Source of the DNA: Anaerolineales bacterium UBA5195
GTDB lineage: Bacteria > Chloroflexota > Anaerolineae > Anaerolineales > Villigracilaceae
DNA length: 64,000 nucleotides
Reading direction: 5' to 3'
NCBI GenBank assembly: GCA_002412925.1
Contig: DHVZ01000045.1
Coordinates: 1-64,000 of the forward strand
Shown piece after piece: positions 16,979 through 24,465 of this stretch (position 1 is its first letter; every line of letters starts with the position of its first letter). The notes beneath the pieces are model-generated. The model made no database searches. It saw only the letters and a list, made by a program, of their open reading frames with translations, and had not been told where the DNA came from. A program made the translations under genes and the position numbers.

Positions 16979-18157
16979 ATGACATTGACAGCCGCAGTTG
17001 GACACGCACAGACGCTGGATGCTCGCGAAGCAGGCATGCAGGCCGCGCACCAGGCACTGAACAGCCTGGGGGCAGCCTCCCCGTCCCTGGGGTTGATTAT
17101 CGTTCCGCATCGTTACGACCATCAACAGGTTATCAACGGGGCTGCAAGCCTGATGGCGAATGTTCCCATGATCGGATTCAGCGTCTCAGCCGGGCTGACG
17201 CAGACGGGCACCAATTCCCATTCAGTGATTGTTGCCATGCTTGCCGGGGATGAACTCCAGGCCGAAACTCACTGGTTTCCTTCATACAGCCAGGGCAGCG
17301 CAGAAACCGCCACACGTATTTCGCAATTATTGGGTTATGAACAGCGCCCCGCTGAAAGTGTGATCTTTTTTGCCGATGGCTTGAATGGAAATGCCGAAGA
17401 GTTTTGTGCCGCACTGCCTGCCGGGATGCCGATTTTGGGAGGTCTCTCCAGCGGCGACCCGCAAGGCGCAAATAGCTTTCAGATTGCAGGCTTACAATCA
17501 GGGATGGGCAGCCTGGCGGCTGCTTTTCTGAGAGGAAATTTAAAAGTGGGGGTTGGCCATGGGCACGGCTGGCACCCGGTGGGCAGCCACTTTCGCGTAA
17601 CTCGCTCACGCGGGTTTTGGCTGCGGACACTGGATGGACAACCGGCATCTGAAACTTACTCCAAATTATTTGGACAGCAACCCCGTGAATGGGCTTCCCC
17701 GCCACTTAATTACATGGCCCGGATCTATCCACTTGGCTTCGAGCAGGAACACGGTGATGAATTATTGGTGCGCGCGCCGCTCAGGGTGGAGGCCGATGGC
17801 AGTTTTCGAATGAACTGCGGCCTGCGGGATGGCAGCGATGCTTACTTGATGGTTGGCAGCCCGGCTGATTGCCTTGCAACCGCCAGGCAGGCGACCCAGG
17901 ATGCGCTTTTGGCCCTGGGTGACACCAAACCGGTCTTTGCCCTGGTGCTTGTCGATACTGCCTGGCAAATGCTCTTGCAGGCGCAAAGCGGCGCAGAGCT
18001 TAAGGCTGTTCAGGATCTGCTTGGAGAAGCTGTGCCGGTGGCTGGCGGGTACACGATTGGGCAAATCGTTCCATCTGTTCAAGTTAATGGACACCCGGGG
18101 TTTTTGAACCAGAATATTGTTGTGGCTGTCTTTGGCGAGAAAGAACCGACAGAATAA
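16979..18157 (+). CDS. FIST-domain small-ligand sensor protein
   Basis: This 392-aa soluble protein has a FIST N-domain (about 25-215, with ILGGLSSGD) and FIST_C (about 220-375, with AGGYTIGQI). FIST domains are thought to bind small ligands such as amino acids and are usually fused to kinases or cyclases. Here the protein has no output domain. Its gene follows the multi-GAF histidine kinase by 11 bp with a strong AAAGGAG site, so I infer that it is a separate sensing subunit acting with that kinase. A terminator ends the unit. Confidence 0.85.
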   Translation: MTLTAAVGHAQTLDAREAGMQAAHQALNSLGAASPSLGLIIVPHRYDHQQVINGAASLMANVPMIGFSVSAGLTQTGTNSHSVIVAMLAGDELQAETHWFPSYSQGSAETATRISQLLGYEQRPAESVIFFADGLNGNAEEFCAALPAGMPILGGLSSGDPQGANSFQIAGLQSGMGSLAAAFLRGNLKVGVGHGHGWHPVGSHFRVTRSRGFWLRTLDGQPASETYSKLFGQQPREWASPPLNYMARIYPLGFEQEHGDELLVRAPLRVEADGSFRMNCGLRDGSDAYLMVGSPADCLATARQATQDALLALGDTKPVFALVLVDTAWQMLLQAQSGAELKAVQDLLGEAVPVAGGYTIGQIVPSVQVNGHPGFLNQNIVVAVFGEKEPTE

Positions 18158-18161
18158 ACTT

Positions 18162-18192
18162 AACCGCCCGCCTTCCGGCGGGCGGTTTTTTG
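18162..18192. terminator. Terminator between convergent FIST and trpB2 genes
   Basis: ACCGCCCGCC-TTCC-GGCGGGCGGT is followed by TTTTTTG on the plus strand. The minus strand has a weaker T-run, so it mainly serves the FIST side. Confidence 0.9.
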
Positions 18193-18200
18193 TAAGCTGA

Positions 18201-19574
18201 TCAGGCGGGCAGTGCAACTTGCGGCAAATCCTTCAAGGCTTCCTGGATTGCCCCGGTGGGATATTCATAATCGATCAGTTCGTTGTTTAAGTAGGACTGA
18301 TAGGCCATCATATCGAAGTGACCGTGACCTGACAGGTTGAACAGGATCGTGCGCTTCTCGCCTTTGGCTTTGGCATCCAATGCCTCGTCGATGGCCGCGC
18401 GGATGGCATGTGACGATTCGGGCGCGGGCAAAAAACCTTCGGTCTTGGTGAACTGAATGGCAGCCTCGAAAGTGGCAGTTTGTTGAACAGCGATAGCTTC
18501 CACCAGGCCGGCATCATAGAGCGCCGAAAGGCTGGGAGCCATACCGTGATAGCGCAGCCCGCCCGCATGGATGCCCGGCGGCATGAAAGTGTGGCCGAGG
18601 GTGTGCATCTTGACAATCGGGGCCATCTGGGCGGTATCGCCATAGTCGAAGGTGTAGGCTCCCTTGGTCAGGGAGGGGGTTGCCGTTGGTTCAACGGCCA
18701 GCAGGCGGGTGCGCTGCCCGTTTTTGAGATTCTCGCGCAGGAACGGGTAGGCGATCCCGGCGAAGTTCGAGCCGCCGCCCACGCAGCCGATGACCACATC
18801 CGGGTATTCCCCGGCCAGGTCCATCTGCTTCAGGGCTTCTTCGCCGATGACGGTCTGGTGCATGAGCACATGGTTGAGCACCGAGCCCAGGCTGTATTTC
18901 TTCGTTCCGCCCGAGGTAGCGGCCACTTCCACCGCTTCCGAAATGGCAATCCCCAGCGAACCATTGTTATCAGGGTCAAGATCGAGCAGGGAGCGCCCGT
19001 AATTGGTGCGGTCCGTTGGGCTGGCATAGACCTGCGCGCCGTAGGTCTCCATGAAAATGCGGCGGTAAGGCTTCTGGTTGTACGAGACCTTGACCATGTA
19101 CACTTCCAGGTCGATCCCAAAGAAGTTGCAGGCCATCGCCAGCGAGGTGCCCCACTGCCCGGCCCCGGTCTCAGTCGTCAGGGCCTTCGTCCCGGCGGCT
19201 TTGTTGTAAAAAGCCTGGGCAATGGCAGTGTTCGGCTTGTGACTGCCTACCGGCGATTCGCCTTCGTATTTGTAGTAAATATGTGCGGGCGTGCCCAGCG
19301 CCTTCTCCAGCCGTATGGCTCGGACCAGCGGGGTGGGGCGATAAAGCCGGTAAATCTCGCGCACTTCCTCGGGGATCTGAATGTAGCGCTCAGTGCTGAT
19401 TTCCTGCAGGATCAGTTCCATCGGGAACAGGACCGAGAGAAAATCAGGGGTGACCGGTTCCTTTGTACCAGGGTGCAGCACCGGGGCGGGCGGGACGGGG
19501 CTGTCGGCGTGGATGTTGTACCAGAATTTCGGCAGGTCGTTCTGGCTGAGGAAGAAACGGGTTTGGTCGGTCAT
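18201..19574 (-). CDS. trpB: Tryptophan synthase beta chain, TrpB2 type
   Basis: TrpB condenses indole with L-serine to form tryptophan, using PLP. At 457 aa with a long N-terminal extension, this is the TrpB2-like subfamily common in archaea and thermophiles rather than the TrpA-partnered TrpB1. The PLP lysine is K113 (PVGSHKPNTA). The phosphate-binding loop is GCVGGGSN, and ETGAGQWG corresponds to the catalytic region. No trpA or other trp genes are adjacent, which fits a salvage role on free indole. AAGGAG lies 8 bp before the ATG. A Trp-specific T-box leader upstream supports control by uncharged tRNA-Trp. Confidence 0.9.
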   Translation of the reverse strand: MTDQTRFFLSQNDLPKFWYNIHADSPVPPAPVLHPGTKEPVTPDFLSVLFPMELILQEISTERYIQIPEEVREIYRLYRPTPLVRAIRLEKALGTPAHIYYKYEGESPVGSHKPNTAIAQAFYNKAAGTKALTTETGAGQWGTSLAMACNFFGIDLEVYMVKVSYNQKPYRRIFMETYGAQVYASPTDRTNYGRSLLDLDPDNNGSLGIAISEAVEVAATSGGTKKYSLGSVLNHVLMHQTVIGEEALKQMDLAGEYPDVVIGCVGGGSNFAGIAYPFLRENLKNGQRTRLLAVEPTATPSLTKGAYTFDYGDTAQMAPIVKMHTLGHTFMPPGIHAGGLRYHGMAPSLSALYDAGLVEAIAVQQTATFEAAIQFTKTEGFLPAPESSHAIRAAIDEALDAKAKGEKRTILFNLSGHGHFDMMAYQSYLNNELIDYEYPTGAIQEALKDLPQVALPA

Positions 19575-19607
19575 GGGAGACTCCTTGTTTGGGTATGGGT
19601 GGATTTT

Positions 19608-19787
19608 TCAGGGGATAAATATCGGGGAAGCGGCGTCGCCGTTTAACGAGATTTCAGCGAGGCGTTGGGCGTAGACCTGGTCCGCCGAGAGCGCCAGACC
19701 AGACTCCCCGCCAGCGGCCACCCGTTCTTGAGCAGGCAGCTCCTCCGTGCGGACATCGTCCAAAACAGCTATAGATTGCGGGTTCAT
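19608..19787 (-). CDS. Small protein (59 aa) between the T-box and trpB2, unknown
   Basis: A 59-codon frame starts MNPQSIAVLDDVRTEEL and ends in SPIFIP. It has an excellent ribosome site (AAGGAGGAT, 4 bp before the ATG). It lies directly after the T-box terminator and ends 33 bp before the trpB2 ATG. The product is acidic, has no Cys or Trp and no membrane segment. The second half (ADQVYAQRLAEISL) looks helical. It is not a leader peptide of the trpL kind because it holds no Trp codons. Being under the same T-box, it should be made when tryptophan is short. I do not recognise a family. The Shine-Dalgarno and fixed position argue that it is real. Confidence 0.6.
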   Translation of the reverse strand: MNPQSIAVLDDVRTEELPAQERVAAGGESGLALSADQVYAQRLAEISLNGDAASPIFIP

Positions 19788-19807
19788 AAGATCCTCCTTG
19801 GCAGGTT

Positions 19808-20177
19808 AAACAAAAACGCGTTCGTCCGTTGAACGGGACGAACGCGAAGTCCGTGGTGCCACCCGAATTAGGCTGCTGTTTTTTAACAAAAAATCCCGCG
19901 ATGTTGCATCGGGATCCGGCCAGCCTCACTCTTTTTGGGTACGCTCTCCGAGAGAGTTATACCCTCGCCCGCTAACGGGGGCTTCCGGCGCAGGTTACTT
20001 CCTTTGAACCGATCCCATCCGAGTCTCCGTTTGGGTATCCGTTATCAGGTTTCGCCCTGCAACTCCGAGGTCCATTCTGCGCTGTCGTTTCGGGCAGGAC
20101 TCACACCGCTGGCTGCCTGCTCTCTGAACCGTCGTACCGCGCGTACTCGTCCTCATCGACGTTTTTTTATATATTGG
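19808..20177 (-). ncRNA. Tryptophan-specific T-box leader (riboswitch)
   Basis: Read on the minus strand, the leader opens with the stem I motif GATGAGGACGAGTAC. It carries a candidate specifier codon TGG (20074-20072) in the context GAA-TGG-ACC, and ends with the T-box sequence GGGTGGCACCACGG around 19850-19865. The bulge TGGC (19861-19858) would pair with GCCA, matching the G discriminator base usual in bacterial tRNA-Trp. A terminator follows. Uncharged tRNA-Trp should stabilise the antiterminator and switch on the 59-aa ORF and trpB2. The leader is long (about 370 nt) with extra stems between specifier and T-box. Confidence 0.88.
19812..19846 (-). terminator. T-box-controlled terminator
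   Basis: CGCGTTCGTCC pairs perfectly with GGACGAACGCG (11 bp, 8-nt loop) and is followed by TTTTT on the minus strand. It is the regulated terminator of the Trp T-box leader. Confidence 0.9.
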
Positions 20178-20182
20178 GGCGT

Positions 20183-20210
20183 ATTATAGCCCTGTCTGTT
20201 TTCCTGTCAA
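20183..20210 (-). promoter_or_regulatory. Consensus promoter of the T-box/trpB2 unit
   Basis: TTGACA (20210-20205) and TATAAT (20188-20183) are both perfect consensus with a 16-bp spacer. The expected start near 20176 is just before T-box stem I. Confidence 0.88.
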
Positions 20211-20259
20211 GGTTTGGCCAAAATTTCTCCAGCCCCTCCCGCCGGTTTGTTATCGCCTG

Positions 20260-20265
20260 TATAAT
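20260..20265 (+). promoter_or_regulatory. -10 box of a probably leaderless HAD mRNA
   Basis: A perfect TATAAT ends six bases before the ATG at 20272, so transcription should start at or next to the A of the start codon. No good -35 box is visible at the usual distance. Confidence 0.5.
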
Positions 20266-20271
20266 GGGGAG

Positions 20272-20742
20272 ATGATTGAATTAGTGATTCCCGGGCGCGG
20301 CGCGCTGATCCTCGAACATCTTGTCATGGATGTGAACGGTACGCTGGCGGTGGATGGTATACTATTGGAGGGTGTCGCCAGGCGCATCGGCGCGCTGCGT
20401 AATCGGCTGACGATCCACCTGCTGACGGCTGATACGCATGGCGGGCAGGCAGCCATCGATCACTTGCTAAATTTGCAAGCCGTGCGCATCCGGCAGGGTG
20501 ATGAAGCCGGGCAAAAAGCGGCTTACATCCGGCAACTGGGCGCGGAGTGCGTGGCAGCCATTGGCCAGGGCGCAAACGATGCCCAGATGTTGAAAACCGC
20601 GGCGCTGGGGATCTGCGTCCTGTCTGAGGAAGGGCTGGCCATTGAAACCCTGACCTCGGCCGATTTGCTGATGCCCGATATTTTAAGCGCCCTGGATTTG
20701 TTCGATAAACCTTTGCGATTGATTGCGAGTTTGCGCAAATGA
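20272..20742 (+). CDS. HAD-superfamily protein related to P-type ATPase hydrolase domains
   Basis: This 156-aa soluble protein has the HAD core: motif I DVNGTL (D20), motif II-like LLTAD, and motif IV GQGANDAQML. It looks like the small free-standing HAD proteins that resemble the phosphorylation domain of P-type ATPases. The second motif I aspartate is an asparagine here (N22 in DVNGT), which usually acts as general acid, so phosphatase activity may be weak or altered. The stop overlaps the next ATG by 4 bp (ATGA), so it is coupled to the DUF389 gene. The -10 box next to the ATG suggests a leaderless mRNA. Confidence 0.7.
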   Translation: MIELVIPGRGALILEHLVMDVNGTLAVDGILLEGVARRIGALRNRLTIHLLTADTHGGQAAIDHLLNLQAVRIRQGDEAGQKAAYIRQLGAECVAAIGQGANDAQMLKTAALGICVLSEEGLAIETLTSADLLMPDILSALDLFDKPLRLIASLRK

Positions 20743-22154
20743 CCTTTCCTGAAGATGAAAACTCCCTGAATGATGGCCAAGAGCCATCGGAACAGCCTGA
20801 ATCCAACCCATTGGAGACAGGCGCTGAATTTGAGTTATCTGGGGAACAAGTTGTGCCGCCTTTCCCATCCGAGGAAGAGGCCGCGCCAGAATTTGATTTC
20901 CCCGATATGGAAGCAGAAGTGGCGGCCTTTCACCGCGAACTGGGCGAACGCCAGTTCACCCCGGCTGTGCGTTCGCTCGAGGATGAACCGGCCCGGGAAA
21001 GTGCGCCGCGCCGCCGTCGCCGCAGCCAGCGCATCATCGAACGGCCTGATGCCAGCGAGCTTGCTGAACGGCTTGAGTCGATTGCTTATCGCGCCGCTCC
21101 TACTTTTGATTTCTTCGTGTTTTCCTTCCTGGCCGGATGTATCCTTGGGCTGGGTTATATCATCGATATGCCCGCCATCCTATTGCTCGGCATCCTGGTT
21201 GCGCCAATTGTTTCACCCTGGGTGGGAGCTGCCCTGGCTGCCTCCACTGGGGAAGTGCGTTTCTTCGGTCAGACACTTGGCGGATTCATCTCTGCGCTTG
21301 TCATGGTTTTTGTGGTCGGCCTGCTGGCCGGGCTGGGTTCGCGCATCTTCCAACCGCTCACCTCGTCACAGGCTTTTTTGCATTCCCGGTTGTGGTGGCC
21401 TGACCTGCTCCTGCTGGTTCTTGGAACGGTCATCCTGGTGATTGCTTTTATTCAGACTGAAAACAAACCAGCCCTGGCCAGCCTGATGGTGGCCTACGAA
21501 CTCTATCTGCCGGTCAGCGCTGCCGGTTTTGGGCTGGGATCAGGTGTTCAAGGCTTATGGCCCGAAGCCGGGCTGGTCTTCTTGATCCACCTGGCGCTTT
21601 CGCTGATTGTCAGCCTGATCGTGTTTTTCTATATGGGTTTCCGCCCACTGGAGCCTCGGGGATATTTGCTGACTGCCGGTATCGTGGTGGCTTCGCTGGT
21701 CATCGTGGCGGGATGCAGCCTGATCAATATCCGCGGCGACCAGGGAGAGACCACGCCCATCATGGCAGCTGCAACCCCGACCCTCAAGCCTTCCCTACAG
21801 ACGGTGACACCCACTCCCGCTGCTATCCCGCCTACCTCTACGCGCCGGGCGACCACGCCAACCGCAGCCGCCACGCCGACGGAAGGCTTTACTCCCGGCC
21901 CCACGTTGTTGCCCACCCCGGTCTATGGACGGGTGCAATCGCAATCTGGCGGTGTATATATTCGTGTCAAACCGGGTGGGCAGACGATCACCACTGTTGA
22001 GAATGGCTATCTGGTCGAAATTCTGGGTGACGCGCCAGTCATCCTGGAAGGCAGCACCTGGATCCACGTCATCGTCAAAACGCCTGCGCGTGATATCGAC
22101 GGGTGGGTGTTATTGAATTTGATTACCACCGCAACTCCCTCTGGTTCGCCGTAA
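20739..22154 (+). CDS. DUF389-like membrane protein with extracellular SH3-like domain
   Basis: This 471-aa protein has four parts: an acidic, then arginine-rich cytoplasmic start (residues 1-120); a DUF389-type block of six to seven membrane helices (about 120-335, with FSFLAGCILGLGY and LLGILVAPIVSPW); a Thr/Pro linker (about 345-395); and a C-terminal bacterial SH3-like domain (about 398-465, GGVYIRVKPGGQTITTV). The SH3 part probably sits outside and may bind peptidoglycan. DUF389 proteins are conserved but uncharacterised; the SH3 fusion is not the usual architecture as far as I know. Translation is coupled to the HAD gene by a 4-bp overlap. Confidence 0.75.
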   Translation: MTFPEDENSLNDGQEPSEQPESNPLETGAEFELSGEQVVPPFPSEEEAAPEFDFPDMEAEVAAFHRELGERQFTPAVRSLEDEPARESAPRRRRRSQRIIERPDASELAERLESIAYRAAPTFDFFVFSFLAGCILGLGYIIDMPAILLLGILVAPIVSPWVGAALAASTGEVRFFGQTLGGFISALVMVFVVGLLAGLGSRIFQPLTSSQAFLHSRLWWPDLLLLVLGTVILVIAFIQTENKPALASLMVAYELYLPVSAAGFGLGSGVQGLWPEAGLVFLIHLALSLIVSLIVFFYMGFRPLEPRGYLLTAGIVVASLVIVAGCSLINIRGDQGETTPIMAAATPTLKPSLQTVTPTPAAIPPTSTRRATTPTAAATPTEGFTPGPTLLPTPVYGRVQSQSGGVYIRVKPGGQTITTVENGYLVEILGDAPVILEGSTWIHVIVKTPARDIDGWVLLNLITTATPSGSP

Positions 22155-22230
22155 AAATATATTTTCTGCTTTGAAAATCCCTTGAGTGCAGAAGCTGGCT
22201 TCCGCACATCTTTCTGTCTGGAGATTTAGC

Positions 22231-23685
22231 ATGCCTATTCACTTTGGTACCGACGGTTGGCGCGCCGTCATTTCAGATACGTTCACGTTCAGTAACCTGC
22301 GCATGGTTGCGCAGGCGATTGCCGATGCCGCCGCCTCCGAGCATTGGGACATCAGTTCCACGCCAGATATCGACCCGAGGAAATTTGTTGTCGGCTTCGA
22401 TACGCGTTTTCTCTCGGACCGTTACGCCACGGATGTCGCTCGTGTCTTGACCGCAAACGGGTTCACGGTTCTGCTGGCCCATGCCGACGCACCCACCCCA
22501 GCCATTTCTTATGCTGTCAAATATCACAAAGCCGCGGGCGGGGTAATGATCACCGCCTCACATAACGCCCCCCGTTATAACGGCGTGAAACTCAAGGCGG
22601 CGTATGGCGGCTCCGCACTCCCTGAGCAATGCCGCCGCGTGGAAGTGTATATCAACGACAACGAAGAGCAGGCGCGCGGTCCGAACCTGATGGACTACAA
22701 TCAGGCAAAAGATGCCGGGTTAATCCAAAAATTTAACCCGCTCCCGGCATATTTCGACCACTTGCGGACACTCATCAATACGGATGTAATTGCTGAAAAT
22801 CCCCAGCACTTTGTGGTTGATTCGATGTATGGTTCAGGACGAGGCGTTATTCGCTCGTTTTTGCAGGGGACTGGCTGTGAGATTGCCGAAGTGCGCGGTG
22901 AGATGAACCCCGGCTTTGGCGGAGTCCACCCGGAGCCGATTGCCAAAAACCTGGGGGCCCTGACCGGCGCCTTGGGTGCCGGGCTGGGAAATTTCGGCCT
23001 GGCCACCGATGGCGACGCTGACCGCATCGGCGCGATGGATGAGCGCGGGGTTTTTGTGGACCCGCACAAGATCATGGCACTTTCCCTGCGATACCTGGTG
23101 GAACAGCGCGGCTGGAGCGGCGCCGTGGTACGCACAGTCTCCACCACCCGGATGATCGACCGGCTGGCAAAGCGCTACGGGCTGAAAGTTTATGAGACTC
23201 CGGTGGGTTTCAACCACATTGCCGACTACATGATGAGTGAAGATGTGCTCATTGGCGGAGAAGAATCAGGCGGCATCTCTTTCAAAGGACATATCCCCGA
23301 GGGGGATGGTCCGGCCATGGGCCTGTTGCTGGTTGAAATCATTGCCCAGGCGAAAAAGACTCTCGGCCAACTGGTCGATGAGTTACTGAATGATGTTGGC
23401 CCCGCTTTTTACGAACGCGCCGACCTGCGTCTCAGCCGTCCAGTCGCGAAACAAGAAATGACAGACCTGCTGGTAAAACAGGCCCCTGCCGAAATCGGCG
23501 GAGAGAAAGTGGCTGAGATTACCTCCACAGATGGCGTGAAATACATCATGAGCGATGATTCCTGGCTGCTGATTCGCCCATCGGGCACAGAGCCGGTTTT
23601 GCGTGTCTACGCTGAAGGCCGGTCGCTGCAAATCGTCAAGGATTTGCTCGGTTATGGCCAGAAAGTGGCCGAAAGCGTCGTTTAG
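22231..23685 (+). CDS. Phosphoglucomutase/phosphomannomutase family protein
   Basis: This alpha-D-phosphohexomutase, 484 aa, interconverts sugar 1- and 6-phosphates. All four family sites are visible: the phosphoserine loop with S110 (TASHNAPRYNG), the metal loop DGDADRIG, the sugar loop GGEESGGI and the phosphate loop RPSGTEPVLR. The choice among glucose, mannose and glucosamine cannot be made safely. I chose the ATG at 22231 (MPIHFGTDGW) because GGAG lies 7 bp upstream and the family N-terminus begins there; an upstream in-frame extension lacks homology. It may feed glycogen or cell-wall synthesis. A terminator follows. Confidence 0.92.
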   Translation: MPIHFGTDGWRAVISDTFTFSNLRMVAQAIADAAASEHWDISSTPDIDPRKFVVGFDTRFLSDRYATDVARVLTANGFTVLLAHADAPTPAISYAVKYHKAAGGVMITASHNAPRYNGVKLKAAYGGSALPEQCRRVEVYINDNEEQARGPNLMDYNQAKDAGLIQKFNPLPAYFDHLRTLINTDVIAENPQHFVVDSMYGSGRGVIRSFLQGTGCEIAEVRGEMNPGFGGVHPEPIAKNLGALTGALGAGLGNFGLATDGDADRIGAMDERGVFVDPHKIMALSLRYLVEQRGWSGAVVRTVSTTRMIDRLAKRYGLKVYETPVGFNHIADYMMSEDVLIGGEESGGISFKGHIPEGDGPAMGLLLVEIIAQAKKTLGQLVDELLNDVGPAFYERADLRLSRPVAKQEMTDLLVKQAPAEIGGEKVAEITSTDGVKYIMSDDSWLLIRPSGTEPVLRVYAEGRSLQIVKDLLGYGQKVAESVV

Positions 23686-23708
23686 CGCCAGCGACGAATG
23701 CAAACGAA

Positions 23709-23741
23709 AACGCCCGGACAGGGGAAACCTGTCCGGGCGTT
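23709..23741. terminator. Bidirectional terminator
   Basis: AACGCCCGGACAGG and its exact complement are separated by GGAAA between two convergent genes. The T-runs are short on both strands. Confidence 0.8.
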
Positions 23742-23757
23742 ACTCTAGCTTAAGACC

Positions 23758-24432
23758 TTAGTGAGAGAGCGGTGCCTGGCGTAAGCGCCGCGCCAACAGG
23801 ATCACAGCGACGAGGATAATCGAAAGGATGAACAGGCCGGGCAGCCCGACCTCATCGGCAAAACCGGTCTTGGCAAGCTGGCTGGTACCCGTGGCCTCAG
23901 GCGTGCCTGGCGTCCCGGCAGATTTGACAGCTGCGCCGGGTGTACCTGAAGTAACCGCTTGCTGGGCAGTGGTTGTTTCTTGCGCCGCGGCCAATTGGGT
24001 TTGCAAGGCTTGGACGGTAGCCGTGGCCGGGTCGCTGGATGGAACCGGGGAAGCCGTGCTGGTGGCAAACACAACCACAGGCGTTTCGGTCGGTTCAGGG
24101 GTGGCCTCTTCGGTTGGTGGCAGGGTCGGCGTGAACAAGGCCGCTTCCTGGGTCTGCTGATCAACAAAAGCTGTCTGGGTAAAAGCCGCGATATTGGCTT
24201 CCTGGGTGGCGGCCCGCATCGCATTTTGGCCTGGTAGCCAGACCACAGCAAGGACGGCCATACAGATGAGCGAGAGCAAGACAATGGCCCCCAGGATAAT
24301 CGCAGCAATCAGGAAGGTGCGATTGTTCCCTTCGCCTTCTTCTGGCTGTTCGGGGTCAGTTGATCCGGGTTCAGGAGCGCCCAGATTATCGGGTTGCGGT
24401 TCATCATCGTCGAAAATGAATGTGTTGGCCAT
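23758..24432 (-). CDS. Surface protein with LAKTG sorting-like C-terminus
   Basis: This 224-aa protein starts with an acidic cytoplasmic stretch. A membrane helix (about 40-66) and a Thr/Ala/Pro/Gln-rich stalk (about 75-180) follow. The end is LAKTG (186-190), a hydrophobic segment (GLFILSIILVAVILLA) and a basic tail (RRLRQ). That triad is how sortase substrates end; LAxTG is the motif of class E sortases. No sortase gene is in the window, and the N-terminus is a signal anchor rather than a cleavable signal, so a plain two-helix membrane protein is the alternative. The gene is 34 bp downstream of the 351-aa gene and may be the last gene of that operon. Confidence 0.6.
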   Translation of the reverse strand: MANTFIFDDDEPQPDNLGAPEPGSTDPEQPEEGEGNNRTFLIAAIILGAIVLLSLICMAVLAVVWLPGQNAMRAATQEANIAAFTQTAFVDQQTQEAALFTPTLPPTEEATPEPTETPVVVFATSTASPVPSSDPATATVQALQTQLAAAQETTTAQQAVTSGTPGAAVKSAGTPGTPEATGTSQLAKTGFADEVGLPGLFILSIILVAVILLARRLRQAPLSH

Positions 24433-24465
24433 GATTCTTTTCTCCTCGCTGGTTATACTTATATT

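Noticed and set aside
19654..20189. Open frames on both strands across the T-box leader
   Set aside because: They overlap a structured regulatory RNA and lack homology.
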